A DNA stretch of 52,212 nucleotides from Chthoniobacter flavus (lineage in GTDB: Bacteria > Verrucomicrobiota > Verrucomicrobiia > Chthoniobacterales > Chthoniobacteraceae). Shown piece by piece: positions 35,161-44,377 of this stretch. The DNA lies in assembly GCA_945861435.1 (NCBI GenBank), contig CAMAUX010000037.1, positions 1 through 52,212 on the forward strand, in the 5' to 3' direction. The position numbers and the translations under genes were made by a program. Each line of letters starts with the position of its first letter. Position 1 is the first letter of the stretch. The notes under the pieces were generated by a model. The model saw only the letters and a list, made by a program, of their open reading frames with translations. It was not told the origin of the DNA and did not search any database.

Positions 35161-35351
35161 AGGCGCAGCTGCTGCTCGCTCGTCGATCCAGACGCGTGGC
35201 GGCGCGCCGGGAAAAATCGCCTCGGCGACCGCGTCACCTCCGAAGTGCGCCACTCCGCGCTCGCACGAGGTCAGCTTCAAAGGTGACGATTGCCGGAATT
35301 GTTTTCTGTGGGTTCCCAGCGGGACTGTCCCAAGGCGCTCATCAAAGCTTT

Positions 35352-36788
35352 TTACCGAGGCCCGGGCGCTTCGGATTCCTTCTCCTTCGACAGCCATTCC
35401 TTGGTCGAGCCCTCGGGCCACATCTGGCTCAAACAGCGGGTCTCGCCGTGGATGTTCCACTGCATCCACTGCGGTGTCTGCGCGGTGCCGTGCGGGGCGA
35501 CAAAGGTGAGTTCGGTATTACTCTTCCATGCCGGCGTCTTTTGGCCGCTCCACTGCGGATGCGCTGGCGAGATGATCTGCACCTTCCCGGAATCAATCTC
35601 CACCACGCTCACCGCGGCGCTGTTGCTCTGCACCAAAGCCACCCGCCGGCCGTCGGGAGAAACGCTGAAGGAATCAATGTCGGATGGGAGTGCGCCTTGG
35701 GGGCAGGGCACTTCCTGAAGCTTCTTGAGGTCCGCGGAGATGATGTAGAGCCGGGCGTTCTCCCCGGACTCTGCGCCCACGGCGGGCAGACTGAACGGCG
35801 TCGACTTCAGAAGCACGCGTCCGTCCGGCAGCGAACGGAGGAAGCCCATGCCGCCGTCAGCCACAGTGGCAACATAGCGCGTGCTCGTTTGCGCCATCGA
35901 TCCATCGGGCAGACGATCCTTCTCCGGATCCAGCAGCTCCCCCGTGGTGTCAGCAAGACGTCTGGCCCTGATGGTGCCGGGATGGTTGTTGTCGTGTCTC
36001 TCGATGAAAATCAGCGATTCGCCGTCCGCCCGCCAATCATACGCATAGGTGAGGTGTTGATCGACGTGACGCGATGCGCCGCCTGCCAGCGGCATGACTT
36101 TCAATGAGAAGGTCTCCCCGTCTTCGTCCGCGGTCAGGTACGCAACCAAGGGATGCTTGGGCGACACGCGGGCCTGAGTCGGTTCGAGAATCATGCTGGT
36201 GAGCAGCACCCGCGTCTCGGGCTTGCTGCCGTCGAGTTTCACCAAGCAAAGTTCGACCACCTCGAAACCCTCGCTCTGAAGCGCCTTCACCATCTTGTCA
36301 CCGTCCGGAAGAGTGCCCAGCAGCTTCTCCATCTCCACACGGTCGCGCTCATGCGCAATCCGCATCGCCGCGACGCTGCGCATCAAGGTTCCCTTCTCCA
36401 AGCCTCTCGTCATCTTGCCCAAAATCTCGAGTTTGTCCGGTTGCCGCGCCGCCGCCTCCAGCAGGGTGGGCATGAGCGGGATCCGTTCCTCGATCTCGGC
36501 GACTTCGCTCCCGGGCAGCAACGAACGGACTTCATTCCAGCGTTGAAACACGCGGGTCCTTGAGCACACGAAGCCGCTGCCATCGCTCAGCCAGCTGACC
36601 GAGCCCGCCTTGCCGAAGCCATCCATCGCGCCGCCGAGTTTGCCATCGGCTGACGCCAGATGCAGTCCGTCGTCCAGCAGCACCAGAGCGCGATCGCCCT
36701 TGGGCGACCACCAGAAGCGCTGCTCCGGCAAGCAACCGGCGAGCAGAAAAAGACAGGATGCGAGGAAGAGAAGGGAGAACGTTTTCAC
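35352..36788 (-). CDS. Lipoprotein with WD40/TolB-like beta-propeller repeats
   Basis: About 478 residues from a GTG at 36788, chosen because VKTFSLLFLASCLFLLAGC is a clear lipoprotein signal with a LLAGC lipobox (cysteine about 19). The rest shows repeated short strands of propeller type: WWSPKGDRALVLLDDGLHLAS, VSPKHPLVAYLTADEDG, YDWRADGESLIFIERHD and FSVSPDGRRVALVQSNS. A helical insert (about 85-190) breaks the first blades. It probably sits in the outer or inner membrane facing the periplasm. No specific function is recognised. Confidence 0.72.
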   Translation of the reverse strand: MKTFSLLFLASCLFLLAGCLPEQRFWWSPKGDRALVLLDDGLHLASADGKLGGAMDGFGKAGSVSWLSDGSGFVCSRTRVFQRWNEVRSLLPGSEVAEIEERIPLMPTLLEAAARQPDKLEILGKMTRGLEKGTLMRSVAAMRIAHERDRVEMEKLLGTLPDGDKMVKALQSEGFEVVELCLVKLDGSKPETRVLLTSMILEPTQARVSPKHPLVAYLTADEDGETFSLKVMPLAGGASRHVDQHLTYAYDWRADGESLIFIERHDNNHPGTIRARRLADTTGELLDPEKDRLPDGSMAQTSTRYVATVADGGMGFLRSLPDGRVLLKSTPFSLPAVGAESGENARLYIISADLKKLQEVPCPQGALPSDIDSFSVSPDGRRVALVQSNSAAVSVVEIDSGKVQIISPAHPQWSGQKTPAWKSNTELTFVAPHGTAQTPQWMQWNIHGETRCLSQMWPEGSTKEWLSKEKESEAPGPR

Positions 36789-36981
36789 GGGAGGGAGAGC
36801 GCTTCGTGTCAGCGGGGCGGGATCAAGCGACTGAAACCCGCGACGCAGTGTCCCCCCACTCCGCCACGGACACCAGAGCGCTCTCTTCAACAACGAGGAC
36901 CTTTGGGGACCAAGAACGAGAGCGAGAAACAGGACACATCTTGTGAAAGCAAAGACGCCTCGTGAGTGAACGCTGAGGAGA

Positions 36982-38595
36982 TTACTTCCTGGCCGCCGCC
37001 CTCTTCCTTGGCGCGGTTTCCCGCGGGTAGCGGACGACCTCCACATCGTTCCTTTGCAACGCTCCCGGTGTGCTCCGGCCGTCGGTGATGAGCTTCTCAA
37101 GGAGCGCTTTCATCTCGGCGACTTTCTCAGGCATCGCCGCGGCAAGGTTCCTCGTTTCGCCAATGTCGTCCGCGAGATTGTAGAGCTGCACGGGTTGCGA
37201 TTGATCGCCGCCGCCGCCCCAGCCGCCGGAGCCGGGTGCGGGGATGTATTTCCATGACCCGCTGCGCAGTGCTGGGGTGCCGCCGATGGACGTGCTGACC
37301 GCGTGCGCGCGGATGGGTTTGTCGTCGCCCTTGAGCAGAGGCATCAGGCTGAAACTGTCCTCCCCGGCCGCGTCGGGCAGCTGCATGCCGAATACTTCAG
37401 CGAAGGTGCGGATGAAGTCGGCTTGATACACCAGTTGATTGCAGACACTGCCCGGCTTCACAACCCCCGGCCAGCGCACGATGAAAGGCACGCGATGCCC
37501 ACCCTCCCATGCGTCCGCCTTGTAACCACGCAACGATCCGCTCGGGTAATGGCCCATTTGTTCGAGGTCCTTCACCCCAATGTAGGGCGCGCAGCCGTTG
37601 TCGGCGGTGAAGATGACGAGCGTTCGGTCCGCGGCGCCGCTTTTTTCCAGCACATCGAGCACACGACCCACCACAGCATCCGTCTCCATCACGAAGTCCG
37701 CGAAGAGATTGAGATGGCTCTTGTCCTTCCACTCCGGATTCACGGCGAGCGGGGTGTGTGGCGAGGTGAGCGGCAGGTAAACGAGGAAGGGTTCCTTCTT
37801 CTGCACGGACTCGTCGATGAACTGGATCGCGCGATCGCCGAGTGCTGGCAGAATCCCTTCGAGCTTCCAATCCTTGAGCGCCGGGCCTTGGTTGCTCGCC
37901 TGGTTTTTGACCAGATATTCGCGCGGCAGAAACTCCGTGGGGATGCCGAGCGTGCGCTCGTTTTCGATGAAACAAAACGGCGGCCAGTTCGGGATGTCGG
38001 TGCCGAAGTAGAGATCGAAGCCGCGTGTGGACGGCCCGCCGGGGATGGGCTTTGAGAAGATGTCACGCCATGCGGCGACCTGCTGCTCAGTGGCGACCGC
38101 TCCAGCAGCCGCGGCTTTCTTGTCGGCCTTGGCTGCCTCGTCCTCGAGATGCTTCGCAGGGGAAAGCAACGGCCGCTGCTCCTTCGTCACGGGCCAGTCC
38201 CAACCGAGATGCCACTTCCCAATGCACGCGGTGCGGTAGCCCTGCTGCTTCGCCAGCGAGCCGATGGTCATGCGGTCGGGCGCGATCAAGGGATCGCCGA
38301 ACACGCCGACGATGCCGCTCTGCAATTTCGTGCGCCAGTGATAGCGCCCGGTGAGCAGCGTGTAACGCGATGGAGAGCACACCCCGGAGGACGAATGTCC
38401 ATCCGTGAACCGCATGCCCTGCGCCGCCAGTTTGTCGATGTGCGGCGTGGGAATCTTCCCTCGCTCCGGATTGTTGCACCGCACATCGCCGTAGCCGAGG
38501 TCGTCCGCAAGGATGACGAGAATATTGGGTTTCGTGTCGGCGGCCCGCATTGCAGTGAGAGGCAGCACCAAGGCCATCAAGAGGAGGGTTTTCAT
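36982..38595 (-). CDS. Exported formylglycine-dependent sulfatase
   Basis: 537 residues from ATG 38595, with signal peptide MKTLLLMALVLPLTAMRAAD. The metal-binding DD at 31-32 (ILADDLGYGD) and the sulfatase signature C73-x-P-x-R in GVCSPSRYTLLTGRY are present. C73 would be converted to formylglycine. GKWHLGWDWP and FTADNGCAP complete the active site. It belongs to arylsulfatase-type S1 enzymes and probably removes sulfate from polysaccharides or glycosaminoglycans outside the cytoplasm. The stop of the upstream Sel1 gene lies 8 nt from its start, so the two are likely cotranscribed. Confidence 0.9.
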   Translation of the reverse strand: MKTLLLMALVLPLTAMRAADTKPNILVILADDLGYGDVRCNNPERGKIPTPHIDKLAAQGMRFTDGHSSSGVCSPSRYTLLTGRYHWRTKLQSGIVGVFGDPLIAPDRMTIGSLAKQQGYRTACIGKWHLGWDWPVTKEQRPLLSPAKHLEDEAAKADKKAAAAGAVATEQQVAAWRDIFSKPIPGGPSTRGFDLYFGTDIPNWPPFCFIENERTLGIPTEFLPREYLVKNQASNQGPALKDWKLEGILPALGDRAIQFIDESVQKKEPFLVYLPLTSPHTPLAVNPEWKDKSHLNLFADFVMETDAVVGRVLDVLEKSGAADRTLVIFTADNGCAPYIGVKDLEQMGHYPSGSLRGYKADAWEGGHRVPFIVRWPGVVKPGSVCNQLVYQADFIRTFAEVFGMQLPDAAGEDSFSLMPLLKGDDKPIRAHAVSTSIGGTPALRSGSWKYIPAPGSGGWGGGGDQSQPVQLYNLADDIGETRNLAAAMPEKVAEMKALLEKLITDGRSTPGALQRNDVEVVRYPRETAPRKRAAARK

Positions 38596-38602
38596 GGGAG
38601 GA

Positions 38603-39973
38603 TCAGCGGGGATCGATGACAAAGGCGGGCCGGGAAAGGATGCCTTTGGAGAGAGCGCCATAGTGGTCCGACCGCCAGAAGCACTTCAAGTCCCCGGCGG
38701 TGATGAGTTGCAGGCCGGGCGTCGCCACGGCGGGATTGCAGAGGATGTAGAGGTCCTCATCGGCAATGTAGCCGCACACATTCAACGTATGGCCGGCACT
38801 GCCGTTCGGAAATTGCGGGCCGATGTATTTGAAATCCACAACCACGGGACGCCCCGCATCAAGTTCGCTCCTCAGCATGTCGGTGGCTTTGACGAAGCCT
38901 TCGTCATCGGGCGTGAAGGTGATGAGCTTCCAATGCTGGCCGATCTTTTTGGAAGCATCCAGCAGGTGACCCCAATCCGTCCCGGTGCCAAGAGGCGAAG
39001 GACACAGCTTCTTGAAATCCCAACCCCCGATTTGGCTTCCCTGAAAGCGGGCGAAGATGGCGCAGGCAGTGGAGCCGCAGTTGTTGTAGCCCTGCTGGAT
39101 GTGCGGCATCTGCACAAACGCAAACTTTCCCGGTTCACCTTTGCGTTGGCGGTGGCCGAGGAGTTTCAGAAGATCCGCAGCCTCCTGCGCGGAGGCTTCG
39201 GCGGAGGGTTGCGCAGGATGCCCGGTGGGACCGGTGGGGCGGAGTTTCGAGGCTTTCGTCCAGTGGGTTTTAGCCGCGTCGATTTCACCGGATTGATACT
39301 GCATTTCCCCCAGCAACACGAGGCCCGCTGGATCGTTCAACTCCGCCGCACGCTCGGCAAGACGCTGCGCCAGCGCCGCGTCAACCGGGACGCCTTCGCC
39401 CGAATAACAAGCCATCGCGGCAAGCGCCGCCGCGCGGCCATTGCCTTTGTCCGCAGCCTTCCTCCACCACTGGAGCGCCTTCGCGCAATCCTGCTCAGTG
39501 CCTTGGGCTCCGAAGTAGCATTGCCCGAGGTTGAACGCGGCTTGCGCGGACCGCTCCGCCGCGGCTTGGAAGTAGGCGATGGCGATCGCAGGATTACGTC
39601 TCACCGCGGCGCCACGGAGGTAAGTGAATCCGACGAAATCCATGGCATCGGCATCACCCGCATCCGCCGCGCGATGCGCCCACGTCAATGCCTCGGCGTC
39701 GTCCTTGGCGACGCCCTTGCCATCCCGATAGCGGATGGCGAGGGCGAGCTGCGCCCTGGCATCACCCGCAGCAGCTTGGATGCGCAAAGCATCCACACCC
39801 GCGTGCTCCTCGGCGGACAAGGTGGCAGCGCACAGGATCGATGCGAAGAGGAGCTTTGATAAGAGGGAATGCCCCGTGGTGCTTGTTCTGCGGACCGCAT
39901 CGGAAGAGGAACACTTCTCCGTGTGATGGTCGCAATCCACGTGACCGGAATTGTTGATGCGCATGGGAATCAC
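38603..39973 (-). CDS. Sel1-repeat protein with C39-like cysteine peptidase domain
   Basis: 456 residues from the first ATG; a hydrophobic segment (KLLFASILCAATLSAEE, about 41-57) starts unusually late, so the true start may be downstream (a GTG lies at 39940). Sel1-like repeats follow (about 65-220; repeated A-x-A-x-x-x-LG-x-x-Y pattern such as AQAAFNLGQCYFGAQG). Then comes a domain of Peptidase_C39_2 type (about 280-430): catalytic Cys in YNNCGSTACAIF and His in GHTLNVCGY. It is directly upstream of the sulfatase gene on the same strand. Substrate unknown. Confidence 0.75.
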   Translation of the reverse strand: MIPMRINNSGHVDCDHHTEKCSSSDAVRRTSTTGHSLLSKLLFASILCAATLSAEEHAGVDALRIQAAAGDARAQLALAIRYRDGKGVAKDDAEALTWAHRAADAGDADAMDFVGFTYLRGAAVRRNPAIAIAYFQAAAERSAQAAFNLGQCYFGAQGTEQDCAKALQWWRKAADKGNGRAAALAAMACYSGEGVPVDAALAQRLAERAAELNDPAGLVLLGEMQYQSGEIDAAKTHWTKASKLRPTGPTGHPAQPSAEASAQEAADLLKLLGHRQRKGEPGKFAFVQMPHIQQGYNNCGSTACAIFARFQGSQIGGWDFKKLCPSPLGTGTDWGHLLDASKKIGQHWKLITFTPDDEGFVKATDMLRSELDAGRPVVVDFKYIGPQFPNGSAGHTLNVCGYIADEDLYILCNPAVATPGLQLITAGDLKCFWRSDHYGALSKGILSRPAFVIDPR

Positions 39974-40304
39974 AATGCACCCACTCCCTGCAGCTTCTCA
40001 AGCAAGGCAAACATTGCGCGGTTTGCGAGGAACGCGCCTTTGCGCCCGCCGATCGCGAAGGCCCACGGAACGCACTGAATGCACGGACCATGACACAGAC
40101 TCTGATCCTCCTCATTCCCCTCCTCCTTTCCGTATCGTCCGGGCCGATGTTCCGTGGGCCAACCCTCCTCCCATCCCTCTTGCGCATCGGCGCACGAAGG
40201 TGTTCCCCGAAGGAGATTTCGCCTATCCCGAATGGCACTTATTGAGCCGGCCACAAAACACCAGCGATAGCGCGGGTCGATTTGGTTACGCTTTGGCAGT
40301 CCAC

Positions 40305-40392
40305 ATTATTGAGGATCGCGAAATAGGGTGACCGCGTAGCGCCCAGAGCATGGGCATTCCGGTTGTCACCGTAATGTACGACGCCCAATAGT
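40305..40392. repeat. Second repeat family, copy 2
   Basis: TTGAGGATCGCGAAATAGGGTGACCG through CGACGCCCAATAGTTT matches the block at 28841-28928 with about one difference in seven, estimated by eye. The hairpin arms GGTGAC/GTCACC and GCCCA/TGGGC are intact while the loop differs. About 75 bp further on, copy E of the long repeat begins. The flank at 40230 carries the inverted 11-mer GAATGGCACTT. Confidence 0.85.
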
Positions 40393-40470
40393 TTCATCCC
40401 TCGCTCGCCAGGCATCGAGACACTGCGTGCGGCGCATCATTAGAGCGGGTATTCAATGGCCTGATTAATA

Positions 40471-40740
40471 GTGATGGGCATCGGTCGTGTCGTGCCTTGG
40501 TGAGGGAGCCCGGGCAGGCAAAAGGCACTCGCAACTTCAGCATGCCGGAGGCATGGGAGCCCATAGCCGGCCGGTGTACGCAATCCGCAACGCGGATCGC
40601 GGGAACCACCGGATCATTTGTCCCCACGCGATGCGCCCCGGCATGGGGCGCAAGAAACGCCCCACCACACGCGGGGAAATTTTGCCGGTCTCTATAAGCT
40701 GTCCCCATTTGGCTCTATTCGAACCGGTCCTCATTCCACG
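40471..40740 (+). repeat. Long multi-hairpin repeat, copy E
   Basis: The head ATGGGCATCGGTCGTG... is shared with copies A and B. The CAACTTCAGCATGCC block, the CATGCC-GGA-GGCATG hairpin (40541-40556 area) and inner stem CGCAATCCGC/GCGGATCGCG (one mismatch) follow, then a GCCCCGGCATGGGGC hairpin. The tail differs from A and B. The intergenic region from 39974 to 40852 (879 bases) has no supported gene and consists largely of these two repeats and their flanks. Confidence 0.85.
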
Positions 40741-40852
40741 CGACAACGGGGATTTCAGGAAGGGAAGTGCGCTCGCGATCCCTGTGACAGATTTCCATAT
40801 TCCCTCCGTGATTTCTTCTGTCCGGTTCAACCAATTCTGCCAGCGTGCCCGC

Positions 40853-43327
40853 ATGCTCCCCCGCTCAATCTCCGCGCTTGGTCTGTTCCTCCTCGGACTC
40901 ACCTGCACCACCACCGCCGCACCGCAGGAATGGTCCGGGATTTATCCCGAGCTCGCCTATTTCAACAACGAGGGCGAATGCGGCACCGGCGCCGTAGTCC
41001 CATGGGCCGGCCGCTTGTGGGTGATCACCTACGGTCCTCACCTGCCCTACGGCTCAAGCGACAAGCTCTACGAAGTCACGCCGGACCTCCGGCAGATCGT
41101 ACGCCCCGAAAGCGTCGGCGGCACTCCGGCCAACCGCATGATTCACAAGGAGTCCAACCAGTTGATCATCGGGCCCTATTTCATCAGTGCTGAAGGCGAT
41201 GTCCGTGTGATCCCGCCGAAGCTCATGCCCGGCCGCCTCACGGGCAATGCGCGCCATCTCACGGATCCAGCGAACAAGGTCTACTACGCGACGATGGAGG
41301 ACGGACTCTATGAAGTGGATGTCCGCACGCTCGCAGTGAAAGGGCTCATTCGGGAGATCAAGAATGTGCCCAAGCCCGGTCAGACGGCCGAGGTCAGCCC
41401 CGCCGCGATCACCTCGACGCTTCCTGGTTATCACGGCAAGGGCCTCTACTCCGGACAGGGGCGGGTGATCCTTTCCAACAACGGCGAACTGTCTTCCAAG
41501 GCGCTCGTCGATCCCACCATCGTCAGCGGCGCTCTCGGCTCATGGAATGGCGAAGGCAACTGGTCCCTCGTGCGTCGCAACCAGTTCACGGAAGTCACAG
41601 GCCCGGGAGGATTGAGCGGCAATGCAGATCCGGCGAAGGACCCGCTCTGGACGATCGGCTGGGATTACCGCTCGCTGATCCTGATGGTGATGGAGGAAGG
41701 CAGGTGGACGAGTTATCGACTCCCGAAAGGCAGCCACTCCTACGACGGCGCGCACGGCTGGAACACCGAGTGGCCGCGCATCCGCGACATCGGCGAAGAA
41801 CGCTCGCGCTTGATGACCATGCACGGGCTCTTCTGGAAATTCCCCGCCGGCTTCTCCTCGAAGAATTCCGCAGGCCTCGCCCCGCGCTCCGCCTACCTCA
41901 AGGTCATTGGCGACTTCACGCGTTGGAACGATCGCCTCGTCTTCGGCTGCGACGACACCGCCAAGTCCGAATTCCTCAACAAGCGTCCCGCAAAAGGCGC
42001 GCTCGCCGGGCCCGGCCAGTCGCAGTCCAACCTTTGGTTCACAGCACTCGACGCGCCAGACCATGCAGGACCCGCACTCGGCCGCGGCAGCGTGTGGATC
42101 GACGAACCCACCAAAGCCGGCACCCCTTCGGATCCTTTCCTTCTGGCCGGCTTCGCCAAACGCGCACTCTTCCTCCGTCACGACGGAGACGCTCCCACCA
42201 CGTTCACCATGGAGATCGATGCGAAGGGCGATGGCCATTGGACCCAATGGAAATCGCAGACACTCCCCGCTGACGAAATCTCGCACTGGATCGAGATTCC
42301 CACGGACACGAACGGCGCATGGATTCGCGTCCAAACGGACCGCGACGTTTCCACGGCCACGGCGATCTTTCAGTACGCAGCAAACGATCCGCGCTCAGCC
42401 GAACGCGACCCATTGTTCGCCGGACTTAGCACTGCAGGGGAATCGGCTTCGCAAGGCGGCTTCCTCCTCACACGCGGCGCGAATCTCCGCACCCTCTCGG
42501 TCCTCGCCACAACCGTGACACCCGGCGACACCGTGATTCACGAGGCCTACGAACTGTCCGCCGACATGCAACTCACCAAACAATCCGACCCGCAGGTCGC
42601 CGGGTATATCGCGAAGAATACCGCCATTCCTGAAGGAGTCGTTTCAGCCGACGACGCCTCCGTGATCTTTGAGGAGAGCGGCGTCCGCTGGCGTCTGCCG
42701 CGTTCTGCCGAGTCCGCGCAGGGCGGCCTGCTCGCACGCAGCGCTCTGCGCAAGGCGCGTGAAGTTTGCACAGAACGCGACCTGCTTCAGGCCCACGGAA
42801 CCTTTTACGAACTGCCCGCGCGGAACGCCATGGGAGCGATCCGGATGCGCCCCATCGCGACGAGCAACTCCGCCGTGCACGACTTCTGCTCGTATCGCGG
42901 CCTGCTCGTGCTCAGCGGAATCCATGCGGAAAGTGCAAAAGGCAACCGGCATGTCATCCGCTCCGACGATGGGAAGGCCGCCGTCTGGGTGGGTGCCGCG
43001 GACGACCTCTGGAAACTCGGCAAGCCGCGCGGCCACGGCGGTCCTTGGAAGCACACCGACGTCGCGCCCGGAAAGCCCTCGGACCCGTACCTGATGACCG
43101 GCTTTGATCACAAGACTCTCACTTTGGAAAACCACGGCGACGCCGACACGACTATCGCCGTGGAACTCGACGCCGCGGGGGACGGACGCTTTGCGCCTTA
43201 CCTCAGTTTCAAACTCGGCCGCGGCGAGAAGAAGACGCATGTCTTCCCCTCTTGGCTCAATGCGTACTGGGTTCGGACGATCTCCGCAGTCGCGACCAAT
43301 GCCTCCGCGCAACTCACCTACGAGTAA
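40853..43327 (+). CDS. Exported protein of unknown function with a duplicated C-terminal domain
   Basis: About 824 residues from ATG 40853, with signal peptide MLPRSISALGLFLLGLTCTTTA. The N-terminal 400 residues show repeated short strands (LYEVTPDLRQIV; LIIGPYFISAEGDVRVIP; LYEVDVRTLAVKGL) as in a beta-propeller. Two related stretches (about 411-505 and 732-824) share K/PSDPFLLAGF..LFLRHDGDAPTTF versus KPSDPYLMTGF..LTLENHGDADTTI, an internal duplication. It is not recognised as a known family. Secretion and size suggest a surface or periplasmic binding role. It is convergent with the PiT gene. Confidence 0.7.
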   Translation: MLPRSISALGLFLLGLTCTTTAAPQEWSGIYPELAYFNNEGECGTGAVVPWAGRLWVITYGPHLPYGSSDKLYEVTPDLRQIVRPESVGGTPANRMIHKESNQLIIGPYFISAEGDVRVIPPKLMPGRLTGNARHLTDPANKVYYATMEDGLYEVDVRTLAVKGLIREIKNVPKPGQTAEVSPAAITSTLPGYHGKGLYSGQGRVILSNNGELSSKALVDPTIVSGALGSWNGEGNWSLVRRNQFTEVTGPGGLSGNADPAKDPLWTIGWDYRSLILMVMEEGRWTSYRLPKGSHSYDGAHGWNTEWPRIRDIGEERSRLMTMHGLFWKFPAGFSSKNSAGLAPRSAYLKVIGDFTRWNDRLVFGCDDTAKSEFLNKRPAKGALAGPGQSQSNLWFTALDAPDHAGPALGRGSVWIDEPTKAGTPSDPFLLAGFAKRALFLRHDGDAPTTFTMEIDAKGDGHWTQWKSQTLPADEISHWIEIPTDTNGAWIRVQTDRDVSTATAIFQYAANDPRSAERDPLFAGLSTAGESASQGGFLLTRGANLRTLSVLATTVTPGDTVIHEAYELSADMQLTKQSDPQVAGYIAKNTAIPEGVVSADDASVIFEESGVRWRLPRSAESAQGGLLARSALRKAREVCTERDLLQAHGTFYELPARNAMGAIRMRPIATSNSAVHDFCSYRGLLVLSGIHAESAKGNRHVIRSDDGKAAVWVGAADDLWKLGKPRGHGGPWKHTDVAPGKPSDPYLMTGFDHKTLTLENHGDADTTIAVELDAAGDGRFAPYLSFKLGRGEKKTHVFPSWLNAYWVRTISAVATNASAQLTYE

Positions 43328-43411
43328 GCGCAGCAACTATTCCTCCCCCCCAGGCTCCGCCCACGCCACCCAACCCCGCATCGCCCCATCGCCGTTCCCA
43401 GGTTAATTACA

Positions 43412-44368
43412 TCATCTGTGGTTTAGCAGCCAGCAGGCTGTTCCGCTGATAACGGCTGAGCAGGGCAGCGTGATCACCCACGACAGAATGATCTGTCCGA
43501 CCGCTTTCCCGTGCGTCTTCCTTGTGCTGATGCCGATGCCGACCAGCGAGCCGACGCTCACGTGAGTGGTGCTCACGGGCAGGGAGTGGAAACTCGCGGC
43601 CGTGACGAGCAGGGCAGTAGCGATGTTCGCGGCGAAGCCTTCGCCGGGGTTCATGTCCGTGACTTTTTTCCCGAGTGTCTCGGCGACGTTGCGCGCGTCG
43701 AGCAAGCCACCGGCGGCCATCGTCACCGCGATGGCGACAAATCCGTAGCGAATGTCGAGCGCATGGACGATGAGCAGCAACGCGGCCATTTTCGGCGTGT
43801 CATTGAGCCCGCGTGCAAAGCTGGCAGCGCCTCCGCTGAGGAAATGCAGGGTATCGAGTGTCCGCGTGCGGTGATCGGGCAGCAACCGTCCGGCTTTGAG
43901 CAAAACGTAGATGAGAGCGCCACCTGCGATGGCCAGCACCGGGCTGAGCAACAGCGGCTGCAGGAATGTCTTCCCGAGCGCGGCGCTATGAACTGTGTGG
44001 TCACCGCTCACCAGTCCCGCACCGACCAGCGCACCAGTAAGGGCGTGGGTGGTGGAGACAGGAAAGCTGAAGCGCGTGGCGAGGAAACTCGTCAGCGCGG
44101 CACCGATCGCAACCGCCAACAGGAACTCCGGAGCCTGCGTGAGTGCATCGGGCACGAGCCCTTTGCCGCTGAAGGTCTTCAAAAGACCGCGCGCCAGAAA
44201 CAATGCCGCGATCGCGCCAGCAAAGGTCGTGGCTGTGCCCCACCAAAGCGCGACGCGCAGACTGGTGGTGCCACTCCCGTAGAGCGACGCCACGCCTTTG
44301 AAGTTCGCGTTCGCCCCATTGGTGAAGGCGACGAAACAAGTCCCGAGAAAGAGGAGGGCAACGATCAA
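43412..44368 (-). CDS. PiT-family permease (phosphate or sulfate type)
   Basis: 318 residues, about eight to nine membrane segments. The two PiT signature repeats are seen: FTNGANANFKGVASLYGSG near the N-terminus and FARGLNDTPKMAALLLIV in the middle, along with FPVSTTHALTGALVG and LPVSTTHVSVGSLVG, the inverted-repeat halves. It is shorter than typical PitA (about 500) and lacks the large cytoplasmic loop. PiT members move phosphate, but CysP-type members move sulfate. Following the rhodanese gene by 9 nt under an ArsR-type operator, a sulfur oxyanion is as plausible as phosphate. Confidence 0.83.
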   Translation of the reverse strand: MIVALLFLGTCFVAFTNGANANFKGVASLYGSGTTSLRVALWWGTATTFAGAIAALFLARGLLKTFSGKGLVPDALTQAPEFLLAVAIGAALTSFLATRFSFPVSTTHALTGALVGAGLVSGDHTVHSAALGKTFLQPLLLSPVLAIAGGALIYVLLKAGRLLPDHRTRTLDTLHFLSGGAASFARGLNDTPKMAALLLIVHALDIRYGFVAIAVTMAAGGLLDARNVAETLGKKVTDMNPGEGFAANIATALLVTAASFHSLPVSTTHVSVGSLVGIGISTRKTHGKAVGQIILSWVITLPCSAVISGTACWLLNHR

Positions 44369-44377
44369 GCGAGCGAG

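Noticed and set aside
39970-40254. Minus-strand frame of 94 codons upstream of the Sel1 gene
   Set aside because: No domain, no conserved-looking start; it adjoins repeat flanks and seems to be chance.
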